A stretch of DNA of 47,774 nucleotides. It comes from Bryobacterales bacterium. GTDB lineage: Bacteria; Acidobacteriota; Terriglobia; Bryobacterales; Bryobacteraceae. Each line of letters opens with the position of its first letter. Positions within the stretch are counted from its first letter, which is position 1. Positions 1 to 8,591 of the stretch are shown in pieces. A model generated the notes under the pieces. The model was not told the origin of the DNA and did no database searches. It saw only the letters and a program-made list of their open reading frames with translations. The stretch spans positions 1 to 47,774 of the forward strand of contig PLFE01000200.1 in NCBI GenBank assembly GCA_003136675.1. Direction: 5' to 3'. Made by a program: the position numbers and the translations under genes.

Positions 1-45
1 CTCACACGAGAACTGCGCCTCCGCGCCCAATACGGTCTCTCCTGA
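1..45 (+). CDS. Possible 3' end of a gene cut by the window edge
   Basis: Frame 1 is open from the first base and ends at a TGA at 43-45, giving 14 residues ending AQYGLS. It lies 13 bases before the aldolase start on the same strand, as expected for the tail of an upstream operon gene. Fourteen codons are too few to prove coding or to name a family. Confidence 0.25.
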   Translation, partial: LTRELRLRAQYGLS

Positions 46-58
46 TACGATCTGGTCT

Positions 59-826
59 ATGCACGTCAATCACGTCAAGCACGCCCTCAAACAGAAGCGC
101 CTGCAGATCGGCACCGGCTACTGGCAATTGCGCTCTCCGGAAGTCGCCCGGCTGCTCGCCAAGGCCGGCTTCGATTGGGCCTTCCTCGATACCGAGCACG
201 GCGGCTTCGATCTGGAAACTCTTCAGGACATCTGCCGCGTCGCACGCCTGGCCGGCTTGTCGCCCATCGTACGCGTCGGCGAACTGCTGTATACCCTGGT
301 CGCCCGCGCCTTCGATTGTGGGGCGGATGGCATCATCTTCCCGCGCGTCGAAGACCCGGAACTGCTGGCGCGCGCCGTTTCCTGGACCAAGTTCCCTCCG
401 GTCGGAGTGCGCGGCTACGGCCTCTCACTTCACCATCTCGATTACGAAAGCCACAGCTTCCCGAGCGTAATCGAGCACATGAACGCGAACTCCATGGTGG
501 TGCTGCAGATCGAAACCCGCCGGGCATTTGAGGCGCGCGACGAACTGCTCTCCGTCCCCGGAATCGACGCCGTCATGGTGGGGCCGGCCGACCTTTCCAT
601 TTCGTTCGGGTTCCCCGGTGACTTTGAAAATCCCGTCCTGGTTGACGCGATCGACGAGATTGTCGCAAGTTGCACCAAGCACGGAGTCGCGCCCGGCATC
701 CAGACGCGCAACCTGGCGCTGGCGCAGTTCTGGCGGGATCGCGGAATGCTCTTCCTCGGGTGTGGCAACGAGCTGGCCATGCTCTGGGAGCGCGCCCTCG
801 AAATCACCAAAGGCATGCGCCCATAG
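59..826 (+). CDS. HpcH/HpaI-family aldolase (class II, metal-dependent)
   Basis: This 255-residue protein matches the HpcH/HpaI aldolase/citrate lyase beta family in length and motifs. Members are cytoplasmic TIM barrels that cleave or form 2-keto-hydroxy acids using pyruvate and a divalent metal. Visible landmarks are EHGGFD near residue 46 (His47 the likely base), the metal-ligand Glu152 in LQIETR, and Asp178 in VGPADLS. The ATG at 59 gives a normal N-terminus. The M28 peptidase gene starts 3 bases after its stop, so the two are probably co-transcribed, although their functions are not obviously linked. The exact substrate (4-hydroxy-2-oxoheptanedioate, 2-keto-3-deoxy sugar acid or another) cannot be read from the sequence. 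Confidence 0.9.
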   Translation: MHVNHVKHALKQKRLQIGTGYWQLRSPEVARLLAKAGFDWAFLDTEHGGFDLETLQDICRVARLAGLSPIVRVGELLYTLVARAFDCGADGIIFPRVEDPELLARAVSWTKFPPVGVRGYGLSLHHLDYESHSFPSVIEHMNANSMVVLQIETRRAFEARDELLSVPGIDAVMVGPADLSISFGFPGDFENPVLVDAIDEIVASCTKHGVAPGIQTRNLALAQFWRDRGMLFLGCGNELAMLWERALEITKGMRP

Positions 827-829
827 CCG

Positions 830-2236
830 ATGAAGTTCTTGCTTCTCGCGCTTCTCACCGCCGTCGCCGTCGCCCAGGCTCCCTCATTCACCGATTCGAT
901 TACTGCCGCTTCCCTGCGCGGCACTGTCTCCTTTCTCGCTTCGGACGCGCTGCAGGGGCGCGACACTCCCTCGCCCGGCCTGGAGGTTGCCGCGACTTAT
1001 ATTGCTTCCGAGTTTCGCGCCGACGGGCTCGAAAGTGAAACCGGTCCCGACTATTCGCAGTACGCCGATTTCGTCGAAATCTCAGGCAGCCTCGAAACGG
1101 TGCAATTCAGCATTTCCGGCGCCGGCGAGCCCGCGCGTTCCATCCCATCGTCACGCATCGCCGTCGATAGTGTGGAGCGTGCCCATCTGGTGAACGAAAC
1201 CGTCCTCAAGTGGGCGCCCGGCATGAAGATCGAGGGCCCGCTCAATGGCAAGGTTCTGATGCTTCGGTCGCCTTCCGATCCAGCGACCATCGGGAGGCTG
1301 GAAATTTCTCGTCCCGATGCCATCGTCCAGCTCAGCCGGTATACCGTCACCCCAGGATGGCGCCAAGGTCTCTTGTTGCCCGGGGCTACGCAGTCCGACG
1401 TTCCCGTGATCACGATTCCCGCCGGCGACGTCGAATCCATTTTCGATCGCTTGCCCACGGGCGATACCGGTGCGCGCGTCAGCCTGAATATCGGCGCGCC
1501 ATCGGTCAAACCCATCCGGGTCCGCAATGTCATTGGGTTGCTGCGCGGCTCCGATCCCGTCTTGCGCGACCAGATCATTCTGGTGAGCGCGCACTATGAC
1601 CACCTGGGAGCCGGCGACTCCGGCATCTATAGTGGTGCGAATGACAATGCCAGTGGCGTAGCGGCCGTCTTGTCCCTCGCCTCTGCATTTTCCCGAGAGA
1701 CTCCGCGCCCAAGGCGCACCCTTGTTTTCCTAGCCTTCTTTGGAGAGGAGAAAGGTTTACTGGGGTCGACTTGGTTTGCGAAGCATCCGCCCGTTCCACT
1801 TACCCGGATCGTTGCGGACATCAACTTCGAGCAGCTTGGCGACACCGGGTCGGACGGAGACGTGCCCGCCGCCGCGCTGGGCGTAACCGGATACGCTCTG
1901 TCCGACCTGCCTCAACTGGTTGCGCCAGCACTGGCGTCCGCCGGCGTTCCTCTCAAAGACACTCGCGACAACCTCAGCTACTTTGCCCGCAGCGACAACT
2001 TCCCTCTTGCGCAAGCCGGTATTCCGTCCCACACCTTCGTTGCCGCTTACGAATATCCCGATTACCACCGCATCTCGGACAAGTGGCAGAAACTGAACTA
2101 CGAGAATATGGCCAGGATCACGCGAGCCCTCGCGGTTGCCATCGAAAGCCTCGGAGACAGTCCCGTGATCCCGCACTGGATCGAGTCGGGCAAAACGAAA
2201 GGCTATCTCGACGCATGGCGCGCAATGCATCATTAG
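830..2236 (+). CDS. Secreted M28-family zinc aminopeptidase
   Basis: The 468-residue product starts with a signal peptide (MKFLLLALLTAVAVAQA) and ends in an M28 peptidase domain. All expected zinc and catalytic residues are present: His255 and Asp257 in HYDHLG, Asp272 in NDNASG, the Glu306-Glu307 pair in GEEKG, Asp330 in DINFEQ, and a C-terminal His413 in DYHRIS. The region at about 115-215 before the catalytic core is the usual place of a PA-like inserted domain. It probably trims peptides in the periplasm or outside the cell. Its last 22 bases overlap the start of the CPBP protease gene, which suggests translational coupling. The family is clear; the substrate is not. Confidence 0.92.
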   Translation: MKFLLLALLTAVAVAQAPSFTDSITAASLRGTVSFLASDALQGRDTPSPGLEVAATYIASEFRADGLESETGPDYSQYADFVEISGSLETVQFSISGAGEPARSIPSSRIAVDSVERAHLVNETVLKWAPGMKIEGPLNGKVLMLRSPSDPATIGRLEISRPDAIVQLSRYTVTPGWRQGLLLPGATQSDVPVITIPAGDVESIFDRLPTGDTGARVSLNIGAPSVKPIRVRNVIGLLRGSDPVLRDQIILVSAHYDHLGAGDSGIYSGANDNASGVAAVLSLASAFSRETPRPRRTLVFLAFFGEEKGLLGSTWFAKHPPVPLTRIVADINFEQLGDTGSDGDVPAAALGVTGYALSDLPQLVAPALASAGVPLKDTRDNLSYFARSDNFPLAQAGIPSHTFVAAYEYPDYHRISDKWQKLNYENMARITRALAVAIESLGDSPVIPHWIESGKTKGYLDAWRAMHH

Positions 2237-2859
2237 CGTACGTGCTGCCGTTCGCGGTCTTCATCGCGATTCTGGTGGTGAACTCGTTTGTGCCTGTGCC
2301 GCAGTGGGCGCGGTTTGTCGTCGAGACCGCCGTCATCACAAGCGTGTCGTTGCCGGCGCTACAAGGCAAACCGCATTTTCCGCTTCTCAGCGTCTTAGTC
2401 GGCGTGGGAGTATTCCTGCTTTGGATTGCGCCGGATCATCTATACCCCGGCTATCGCTCGCTCCCCATTTTCAATAACGCGCTGGTGGGGCACGTTGCTT
2501 CCGGTTCGACACGGCGTGATCCGCTGTTCCTCGTTTCGCGAGTCTTGAACAGCGTCGTCACGATACCCGTACTCGAAGAGCTTTTCTGGCGAGGCTTCCT
2601 GATGCGCTGGCTGATTGACCGCGACTTCCGCTCCGTGCGGCTGGGCGCTTACAGCGCGAGTGCGTTCTGGATCGTGGCACTGCTTTTCGCGTCCGAGCAC
2701 GGTTCTTACTGGGATGTCGGATTGCTCGCCGGCTTGGCCTATAATCTCTGGATCGTTCGCACGCGCAACTTACTCGATTCGATTCTGGCGCATGCAGTGA
2801 CCAATGCCTGCCTCGCTGCCTGGGTGATCTATGAAGGCCAGTGGCAATACTGGGTCTAA
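2215..2859 (+). CDS. CPBP-family intramembrane metalloprotease
   Basis: I start this gene at the ATG at 2215, inside the end of the M28 gene, giving 214 residues beginning MARNASLAYVLPF; the frame is open further upstream but that part shadows the peptidase. It is a multi-pass membrane protein carrying the CPBP (CAAX protease and bacteriocin-processing) signature: Glu121-Glu122 and Arg126 (EELFWR), His162 in ASEHG, and His193/Asn197 in HAVTN. It resembles the 'CAAX prenyl protease-related' subgroup often found with exosortase systems, but no exosortase or PEP-CTERM protein is visible nearby. Bacterial CPBP members cleave membrane proteins or process peptides; the target here is unknown. Confidence 0.85.
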   Translation: MARNASLAYVLPFAVFIAILVVNSFVPVPQWARFVVETAVITSVSLPALQGKPHFPLLSVLVGVGVFLLWIAPDHLYPGYRSLPIFNNALVGHVASGSTRRDPLFLVSRVLNSVVTIPVLEELFWRGFLMRWLIDRDFRSVRLGAYSASAFWIVALLFASEHGSYWDVGLLAGLAYNLWIVRTRNLLDSILAHAVTNACLAAWVIYEGQWQYWV

Positions 2860-2911
2860 TGATGCCTTATGTTCTTATGAAGAATACGAGTCTCCCGCAC
2901 TAAAACTATTG

Positions 2912-3214
2912 ATGGTCGTTGACGTGCCGTCACAACTGGCCGTGGCTCTGGTCTTCACTCCGATAGCGTTCTTCCTACCGCATCGTTTCCATCCTTCCAT
3001 TCACGAGGGATCATACTTGACGGCAGCCGCTCTCTTTCTTGGGGCGAGTTGCCAGTGGCTGCTACTTGGAAACCCCCTTCAACGCTGGCTTGTATCTGGC
3101 AGGAGGCGGCGATGGGTCGCCGAGCGAAGCCGAATACGAAGCTCGGAGCATCGCAAAGACCCGGCCAAGTCTAATTCGGCCGTTTCTTCCCCGGCTTCGG
3201 CTTCTCCGCCGTAA
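2912..3214 (+). CDS. Doubtful small membrane protein
   Basis: From the ATG at 2912 a 100-residue frame runs MVVDVPSQLAVALVFTPIAF and contains two hydrophobic stretches joined by a short loop, followed by an Arg/Ser-rich tail. The tail overlaps the last 44 bases of the convergent POTRA gene and looks like non-coding read-through. Upstream no clear ribosome binding site is seen. It may be a real small membrane protein with a degraded end, or chance. The stretch 2860-3170 holds nothing else I can recognise. Confidence 0.25.
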   Translation: MVVDVPSQLAVALVFTPIAFFLPHRFHPSIHEGSYLTAAALFLGASCQWLLLGNPLQRWLVSGRRRRWVAERSRIRSSEHRKDPAKSNSAVSSPASASPP

Positions 3215-4511
3215 AGGAAAGCGTCACATCCGCCGTGTGTGTCGCCTCGTTCATCTTCACCGCGGAATGCGTCGGCCCGAGGTAATCGAAAATGCCCGCA
3301 TCCTTCACCTCCGCCAGAAAGTGTTCCGCATAATCCGGATTGTACGCATCGCCGGGCTTCTTCCCCCACATTTTCCGCACGGCATCCTCGCCGTTCAGAT
3401 CCAGACCGTTGATTGTCAGATCGCCGAAAACGTACTTGTCCCCGCGATCCACCTTGAACATCACATCCACCTTCTTGTTCACATCGTCGATGGTGCGATC
3501 CACCGTCACCGTGACATTGAAATAGCCCACGCGGCGCACGGCTTTCTTCACCTTGGCCGCCCCTTCATTCACAGTGTCGAAGTTGACCGTGCCGCCGGGC
3601 TTCAGCCCCGCCACATGAAGCAGTTCGTCGCGTTCCTCCTTACTCGCGCCGTTGATTTTCACCGAGCCCAGCTTATACACGGCGCCTTCGACGATCTTTA
3701 CATTGACCAGCAACCCCTTCGTGGGCGGCGGGATTGGCTCCGTCGAGATGTCTTCAAACCGCACTCGCATGTGCCCCAGCGCCTCGTACATCGGACGCAA
3801 TTGACCATCCAGCAGTTCGCGAAAATTCCGTTCCGTGTAAGGCAGCCCGAACGCAACCGCGCCGATCGAATTCTGTAGCGTGGGTTCATCGATCGCCTCA
3901 TTTCCGGTGAACTCCACGCGCGCCACCGCCGGGAGTGGCGCATCCGGGCTGAACTCAACCACAAAGTCGTTGGGCCCAATTGGTTGCAGCTTTCCGATTA
4001 CCTTCGCCGGCTTGTTCCGTGCCGCCGTGTACGCCTCGATAAAGTCCGCCAGTCGTTTGATGATCTGTTGCGTCGGCGGCACTGAGCCGGTATAGAGCGG
4101 ATCGCGTGATTCCAGATATTTGCTGATCTCCTCGTCCGTGCCAGGCAAGCCTGTGAACTGCACCTTGTAAAGCGGCTTCACTTCGCTCACCTGGAACTCC
4201 GCCGCATAACCCGGCTTCTTACCAGCCATGGGCTTGTACTGATACCCCACCGAATCGAACAGTCCGGTATCGACCAGCTTCTGGCGGGCCGATTCGAAGG
4301 CGTCCTTAGTCGCGATATCGCCGACCTTGATTCCCGTCGCGGCCAGGATCGCCTTTGCGGAGAACTGCTGGTTCCCCTTCACGGTGATGCTCAGCACGGG
4401 CAGCGCCAGTGGATTATCGCCTGTTGCTGCCGCCGCGCTCTTCTTGCGACTGGACGTTTGCGCACAAATCGTCGAGACAGCAATCAGCAACACCGCGGCA
4501 AACACCCTCAT
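3171..4511 (-). CDS. Secreted POTRA-repeat protein (BamA/TamA-like, no barrel)
   Basis: The chosen start at 4511 gives 446 residues beginning with a signal peptide (MRVFAAVLLIAVSTICAQ); an ATG 48 bases upstream would add 16 non-signal residues. The mature part contains about five POTRA-like units, each with a beta strand followed by a 'G-x-x-G' turn and helix: roughly residues 36-110, 115-190, 200-265, 270-350 and 365-430. POTRA modules normally precede the outer-membrane barrel of BamA, where they bind unfolded barrel proteins. Here the protein stops after the repeats with Lys/Pro-rich residues and no barrel. It therefore probably acts in the periplasm as a chaperone or scaffold. Its start codon touches that of the divergent glucosidase gene. 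Confidence 0.75.
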   Translation of the reverse strand: MRVFAAVLLIAVSTICAQTSSRKKSAAAATGDNPLALPVLSITVKGNQQFSAKAILAATGIKVGDIATKDAFESARQKLVDTGLFDSVGYQYKPMAGKKPGYAAEFQVSEVKPLYKVQFTGLPGTDEEISKYLESRDPLYTGSVPPTQQIIKRLADFIEAYTAARNKPAKVIGKLQPIGPNDFVVEFSPDAPLPAVARVEFTGNEAIDEPTLQNSIGAVAFGLPYTERNFRELLDGQLRPMYEALGHMRVRFEDISTEPIPPPTKGLLVNVKIVEGAVYKLGSVKINGASKEERDELLHVAGLKPGGTVNFDTVNEGAAKVKKAVRRVGYFNVTVTVDRTIDDVNKKVDVMFKVDRGDKYVFGDLTINGLDLNGEDAVRKMWGKKPGDAYNPDYAEHFLAEVKDAGIFDYLGPTHSAVKMNEATHTADVTLSFTAEKPKPGKKRPN

Positions 4512-4530
4512 GACATATATTCTAGAAGTC

Positions 4531-6210
4531 GTGAAGAAATCGATAGCAGCCTTAGCCATTTTGATTGTCTGCGGAACCGCTTCCCCTCAGACCAGCGACC
4601 CCTGGTGGAAGCACGCCCTCGTCTACGAAATCTATCCGCGTAGCTTTCAGGATTCCAATGGCGACGGCGTCGGCGACCTCAACGGCATCACCTCGCGCCT
4701 CGATTACCTGAAGGATCTCGGCGTGGACGCCATCTGGCTTTCCCCCATCTACCCTTCGCCGCAGGTCGATTTCGGATACGACATTTCGGACTACGAGCAG
4801 GTTGATCCGCAGTACGGGACACTGGCGAACTTCGATCGTCTGGAGGCGGAATCCCAGAAACGCGGAATTCGCATCATCATGGACATGGTGATGAACCACA
4901 CCTCCGACAAGCACCCTTGGTTCATCGGATCCGCAAGCTCAAAGACCAACCCCAAGCGCGATTGGTATGTGTGGCGCGACGGCACGGCGCCCGGCCCCGG
5001 CCATCCGCCCAATAACTGGCAAAGCATTTTCGGGCATTCGGCCTGGCAGTATGACGCGAAAACCGGCCAGTATTACTACCACAAATTCTATGCCCAACAG
5101 CCGGACTTGAACTGGCGCAATCCCGAAGTTCAAAAAGCGATGTTCGATTCCGTGCGCTTCTGGCTCGACCGCGGCGTGGCAGGCTTCCGCCTCGACGCCA
5201 TCCCGACCTTGTTTGAAGATCCGGACCTGCACGACGAGAAAGTGCTGCCGGGCACCAATGCTTATGGCGACCCCAACCTCGACGACGCCCGCACCAATAA
5301 CCTGCCGGAAGTGCATGACGTTCTGCGCGAGTTGCGTAAGTTGACCGATAGCTACGCGGGCGATCGCGTGTTGATCGGGGAAACCTATCTCAATAACATC
5401 CATCAGTTAGAAGAGATGTACGGCTTGAAGCAGGATCAGCTGCAACTGCCCATGGATATGCAGGTGGGTTTCATCAACAAGCTCGATGTGAGACTGTTCC
5501 GCAGCCGCATTCAGGATGCCGAGAGCGAGTTACCGGCGGGCGACCAGCCTCTCTTTGTTTTCGATAACCACGACAATCCACGCAGTATCGATCGCTACGG
5601 AGATGGGAAGCATAACCTGGCCATTGCGCGGATCGTCGCGGCCATGCTGTTCACTACCCGCGCGACGGCAATGATGTACTACGGGGAAGAGCTAGGGATG
5701 GTCACGTCGACGCCGCAGCGGGTGGAAGATGTGAAGGACCCCATCGGCGTGACAGGATGGCCGAAGGAGAAGGGGCGCGATGGCGAGCGCACTCCCATGC
5801 AGTGGGACGCGGGGAAGAACGCCGCCTTCAGCACCGCCGCGAAGACCTGGCTTCCGGTGGCCAATGACTATAAGACCGTCAACGTGAAGGTGGAGGAGAG
5901 CGAGAAAGCTTCCCTGCTGAATTGGTATAAGTTCCTGATCGCCGAGCGCCGCAAAAATCCAGCGCTGCGCGACGGCGGCTTGACCATGTTGAACACGGAC
6001 AACACGAACGTTCTGACTTATGTGCGGAAAGGGACGCCGAACGTCATAGTGGCGCTAAACTTCAGCGCGCAACCGCAGACTTTGAGCGTGGATTGGAAGG
6101 CGACTGAAGTTTGGACGCTTTTAACGGACGCGGATTCCTTGAAGGAAACGAAGAGCTTGACGAATTTGACGCTGCCGGCGTTCGCGGTTTGGATTGGCTC
6201 GGCGGAGTAG
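4531..6210 (+). CDS. Exported GH13 alpha-glucosidase / alpha-amylase family enzyme
   Basis: From the GTG at 4531 the product is 559 residues and begins with a signal peptide (VKKSIAALAILIVCGTASPQ); an in-frame ATG at 4510 would overlap the divergent gene's start codon. All four GH13 conserved regions are present: DMVMNH, GFRLDA with the nucleophile Asp222, IGETY with the acid/base Glu284, and FDNHDN with Asp348. The overall length and the opening WWKHALVYEIYPRSF fit the oligo-1,6-glucosidase/alpha-glucosidase subgroup rather than long extracellular amylases. It should hydrolyse short alpha-glucans or disaccharides in the periplasm or outside the cell. Exact linkage preference cannot be decided by eye. 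Confidence 0.93.
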   Translation: MKKSIAALAILIVCGTASPQTSDPWWKHALVYEIYPRSFQDSNGDGVGDLNGITSRLDYLKDLGVDAIWLSPIYPSPQVDFGYDISDYEQVDPQYGTLANFDRLEAESQKRGIRIIMDMVMNHTSDKHPWFIGSASSKTNPKRDWYVWRDGTAPGPGHPPNNWQSIFGHSAWQYDAKTGQYYYHKFYAQQPDLNWRNPEVQKAMFDSVRFWLDRGVAGFRLDAIPTLFEDPDLHDEKVLPGTNAYGDPNLDDARTNNLPEVHDVLRELRKLTDSYAGDRVLIGETYLNNIHQLEEMYGLKQDQLQLPMDMQVGFINKLDVRLFRSRIQDAESELPAGDQPLFVFDNHDNPRSIDRYGDGKHNLAIARIVAAMLFTTRATAMMYYGEELGMVTSTPQRVEDVKDPIGVTGWPKEKGRDGERTPMQWDAGKNAAFSTAAKTWLPVANDYKTVNVKVEESEKASLLNWYKFLIAERRKNPALRDGGLTMLNTDNTNVLTYVRKGTPNVIVALNFSAQPQTLSVDWKATEVWTLLTDADSLKETKSLTNLTLPAFAVWIGSAE

Positions 6211-6257
6211 GGCCGGGGTTGCCTCGGACTTGGCATCAATCGGCATACACTGATTGA

Positions 6258-6518
6258 ATGAGCCGAAAAGCGATCCCGCTACACGCTGGCATCTACCGAC
6301 CAAATCAGAGTCTCGGCGTTCTTTGGGAGCGTCTCGCTGGGGGAGAAAAGATCAGTGAAGATCGACTGGGCCTTCCCGCTACCCTAAAACATCCGCACCA
6401 CCGACTGGAGGTTATCGAGAGGGACGGGAAGCGGCCACGCCCAAAGAATCAAACCCATCTCTGGGAAATCGAGAGAGACTCGGGTGCCGTTTGGATGATC
6501 AACTTGAGAACCCGATAA
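6258..6518 (+). CDS. Doubtful small hypothetical protein
   Basis: An 86-residue frame starts at the ATG at 6258 (MSRKAIPLHAGIYRPNQSL). It has no membrane segment, signal peptide or motif I recognise, and no convincing ribosome binding site. It sits in the 378-base gap between the glucosidase and the parD-like gene on the same strand. It could be a real basic small protein or a chance frame. Nothing else is seen in this gap. Confidence 0.3.
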   Translation: MSRKAIPLHAGIYRPNQSLGVLWERLAGGEKISEDRLGLPATLKHPHHRLEVIERDGKRPRPKNQTHLWEIERDSGAVWMINLRTR

Positions 6519-6588
6519 CAGGAGCGAACAGATTCCTGGAGCGCTCTCTGAGCACGATTGACGATCTCCAGTGCTGACGTAAAAGAAG

Positions 6589-6870
6589 ATGGAAGTTCAA
6601 TTCACCCCCGATCAGATCGCTTTCGTCCGCCAAGCCATCGGCAGCGGTCGGCTGCAGCGCGAGGAAGACGCGGTGAAGGAAGCCCTTTTGCTTTGGGAGG
6701 AACGTGAGCGAACTCGTTTGGAAATTCTCGCTGCCGTTGATGAAGCAGAGGCTTCTCTTGCACGCGGCGAAGCACGGCCCATCACGCAGGAATCCATGCG
6801 TGATCTGGCTGAAGACGTGAAGCGGCGGGGGCGTGCTCGCCTCGCGGCTGAGCAACAGACGTCCCGTTAA
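6589..6870 (+). CDS. ParD/CopG-type antitoxin
   Basis: The 93-residue product begins MEVQFTPDQIAFVRQAIGSG, a short beta strand followed by helices as in ribbon-helix-helix ParD proteins, and continues with a highly charged helical tail that would wrap the toxin. Its TAA overlaps the ATG of the parE-like gene by one base, the classic arrangement of a type II toxin-antitoxin operon. By family analogy it binds DNA at its own promoter and neutralises the ParE partner. The pairing supports the call more than the sequence alone. Confidence 0.8.
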   Translation: MEVQFTPDQIAFVRQAIGSGRLQREEDAVKEALLLWEERERTRLEILAAVDEAEASLARGEARPITQESMRDLAEDVKRRGRARLAAEQQTSR

Positions 6871-7163
6871 TGGGCCACCGTAGCGCCCAAGGAGCCGACT
6901 TCGACCTCGAAGGCATTTGGTTCTACGTTGCATCAAGGACCGGGAGCATTGAAAAAGCCGACCGTTTCATTGATTCGATCACGAACCGGTTCTCCCTTCT
7001 TGCCAGCCATCCGTACATGGGCCGCGCACGGGACGCGGATCTGCGGGTAGGCCTTCGAACCTTTCCGGTGGGCGACTACGTCATGGTCTATCGAATCGAG
7101 GACGGAGATGTCATGATTCTCCGGGTGGTGCGCGGAAGCCGGGATCTTCAAACGCTCTTGTAG
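6870..7163 (+). CDS. ParE/RelE-superfamily toxin
   Basis: This 97-residue protein has the ParE/RelE fold pattern: an N-terminal helical pair (FDLEGIWFYVASR), a central SHPYMGR segment, and a C-terminal beta sheet ending RVVRGSRDLQTLL. ParE toxins inhibit DNA gyrase, while RelE members cleave mRNA; the SHPxMGR pattern favours ParE. It is translationally coupled to the antitoxin immediately upstream and is followed 29 bases later by the lipoamide dehydrogenase gene, so the module may be an insertion ahead of that operon. Confidence 0.85.
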   Translation: MGHRSAQGADFDLEGIWFYVASRTGSIEKADRFIDSITNRFSLLASHPYMGRARDADLRVGLRTFPVGDYVMVYRIEDGDVMILRVVRGSRDLQTLL

Positions 7164-7192
7164 TAACTGCCCCACATGTAGAATGAAAGCTA

Positions 7193-8584
7193 GTGGCATA
7201 CGATCTGGTAGTAATTGGCAGTGGCCCCGGCGGCTACTCAGCAGCAGTGCGCGCGGGCCAGTACGGCCTCAAAACCGCACTCATTGAAAAACAGGCAAGA
7301 CTCGGTGGAACCTGCCTTCTGGTGGGCTGCATCCCCACCAAAAGCCTCCTCCACACGGCCGAAGTCTGGACCCACGTCCAACATTCCGAAGAGGAAGGCA
7401 TCAGCCTCAAGGATCCCACGCTGAACTTCCCCAAAGTGATGGAGCGCAAGGACGGCATCGTCACCAAGCACTCCAAGGGTATCGACTTCCTGATGAAGAA
7501 GAACAAGGTCGAGGTCATCAAGGGGTTCGCCACGCTGAAAGGCAACGGCAAAATCGAAGTCAAAACCGACAAAGGTGTCGAAACCGTCGAAGCCAAGAAC
7601 ATCCTGATCGCGACGGGTTCGGAAGCGCGCATGCTCCCCGGCCTCACCCCGGATGATTCCATCCTCACCAACATCGAAATCCTGAAGCTGCAGGCCGTGC
7701 CGAAGACCCTCAACGTGATCGGCGCCGGCGCAGTGGGCGTGGAGTTCGCATCGATGTTCAACAAGTTCGGCTCCAAGGTGCAGGTGTTCGAAATGCTGCC
7801 GCGCGTGGTTCCCGTGGAAGACGAAGACGTCTCCAAAGAACTGGCGCGCGTTTTCAAGAAACAAGGCATCCGCATCGAGACCGGCGCCAAGTGCGACAAC
7901 ATCCGCAAAACCGCTAACGGCGTCGCGATGACCATCACGCTGGCTGACGGCAAGGTGGAAGAAACCGAATCCGAGAAGCTGCTGGTGGCCGTGGGACGCG
8001 CTCCCAACACCGCCGGGATTGGCCTTGAGAACACCAAGGTGCAACTCGACCGCGGCTTCATCAAGGTCAACGAATTCATGCAAACCGGCGAGCCCAACGT
8101 CTACGCCATTGGCGATTGCGTGGCGGGCATGCCGCAACTCGCGCACGTGGCAACGGCGCAGGGAATGGTCGCGGTAGCGAAGATCGCCGGCAAGCCCGCC
8201 ATCCCGATTCATAAGAACCGCATCCCGGCGGCCACTTACACCGAGCCGGGAATCGGCAGCGTTGGCCTCACCGAAGCGCAGGCCAAGGCTCAGGGTTACA
8301 AGGTCAAGGTCGGTAAGTTTCCGTTCCTGGGCAACAGCAAGGCCACCATCGTCGGCATGCATGATGGGTTTGTGAAAGTGGTGGAAGACGAAAAGTACGG
8401 CGAAATTCTGGGCGTTCACATCATCGGCCCGCAGGGTTTCGAGCTCATCGCCGAAGCGGTTACGGCCATGGAAGCGGAAGCCACTGTCGAGACGCTGATG
8501 CACACCATCCACGCGCATCCCACTCTTTATGAGGCCGTTGGCGAGGCCTTCAACGCCGTCGACGGCTTGCAGATCAACGCGTAA
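7193..8584 (+). CDS. lpdA: Dihydrolipoyl dehydrogenase (E3)
   Basis: The 463-residue product starts at a GTG (7193) and opens directly with the FAD-binding GSGPGGYSAA. It has the redox disulphide Cys41-x4-Cys46 in GGTCLLVGCIPTK, a second nucleotide-binding site (NVIGAGAVGVEFAS) for NAD, and the catalytic His442-Glu447 pair in HAHPTLYEA. It re-oxidises the dihydrolipoyl arm of 2-oxo-acid dehydrogenase complexes. The lipoyl transferase and E2 genes follow within 8 bases and by overlap respectively, which makes a lipoate-dependent complex the evident role. The usual Asn after the first redox Cys-Leu is Leu here, a minor variation. Confidence 0.95.
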   Translation: MAYDLVVIGSGPGGYSAAVRAGQYGLKTALIEKQARLGGTCLLVGCIPTKSLLHTAEVWTHVQHSEEEGISLKDPTLNFPKVMERKDGIVTKHSKGIDFLMKKNKVEVIKGFATLKGNGKIEVKTDKGVETVEAKNILIATGSEARMLPGLTPDDSILTNIEILKLQAVPKTLNVIGAGAVGVEFASMFNKFGSKVQVFEMLPRVVPVEDEDVSKELARVFKKQGIRIETGAKCDNIRKTANGVAMTITLADGKVEETESEKLLVAVGRAPNTAGIGLENTKVQLDRGFIKVNEFMQTGEPNVYAIGDCVAGMPQLAHVATAQGMVAVAKIAGKPAIPIHKNRIPAATYTEPGIGSVGLTEAQAKAQGYKVKVGKFPFLGNSKATIVGMHDGFVKVVEDEKYGEILGVHIIGPQGFELIAEAVTAMEAEATVETLMHTIHAHPTLYEAVGEAFNAVDGLQINA

Positions 8585-8591
8585 AGTAAGC

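Noticed and set aside
3039..3878. 279-residue plus-strand frame opposite the POTRA gene
   Set aside because: His/Arg-rich antisense shadow of a secreted POTRA protein.
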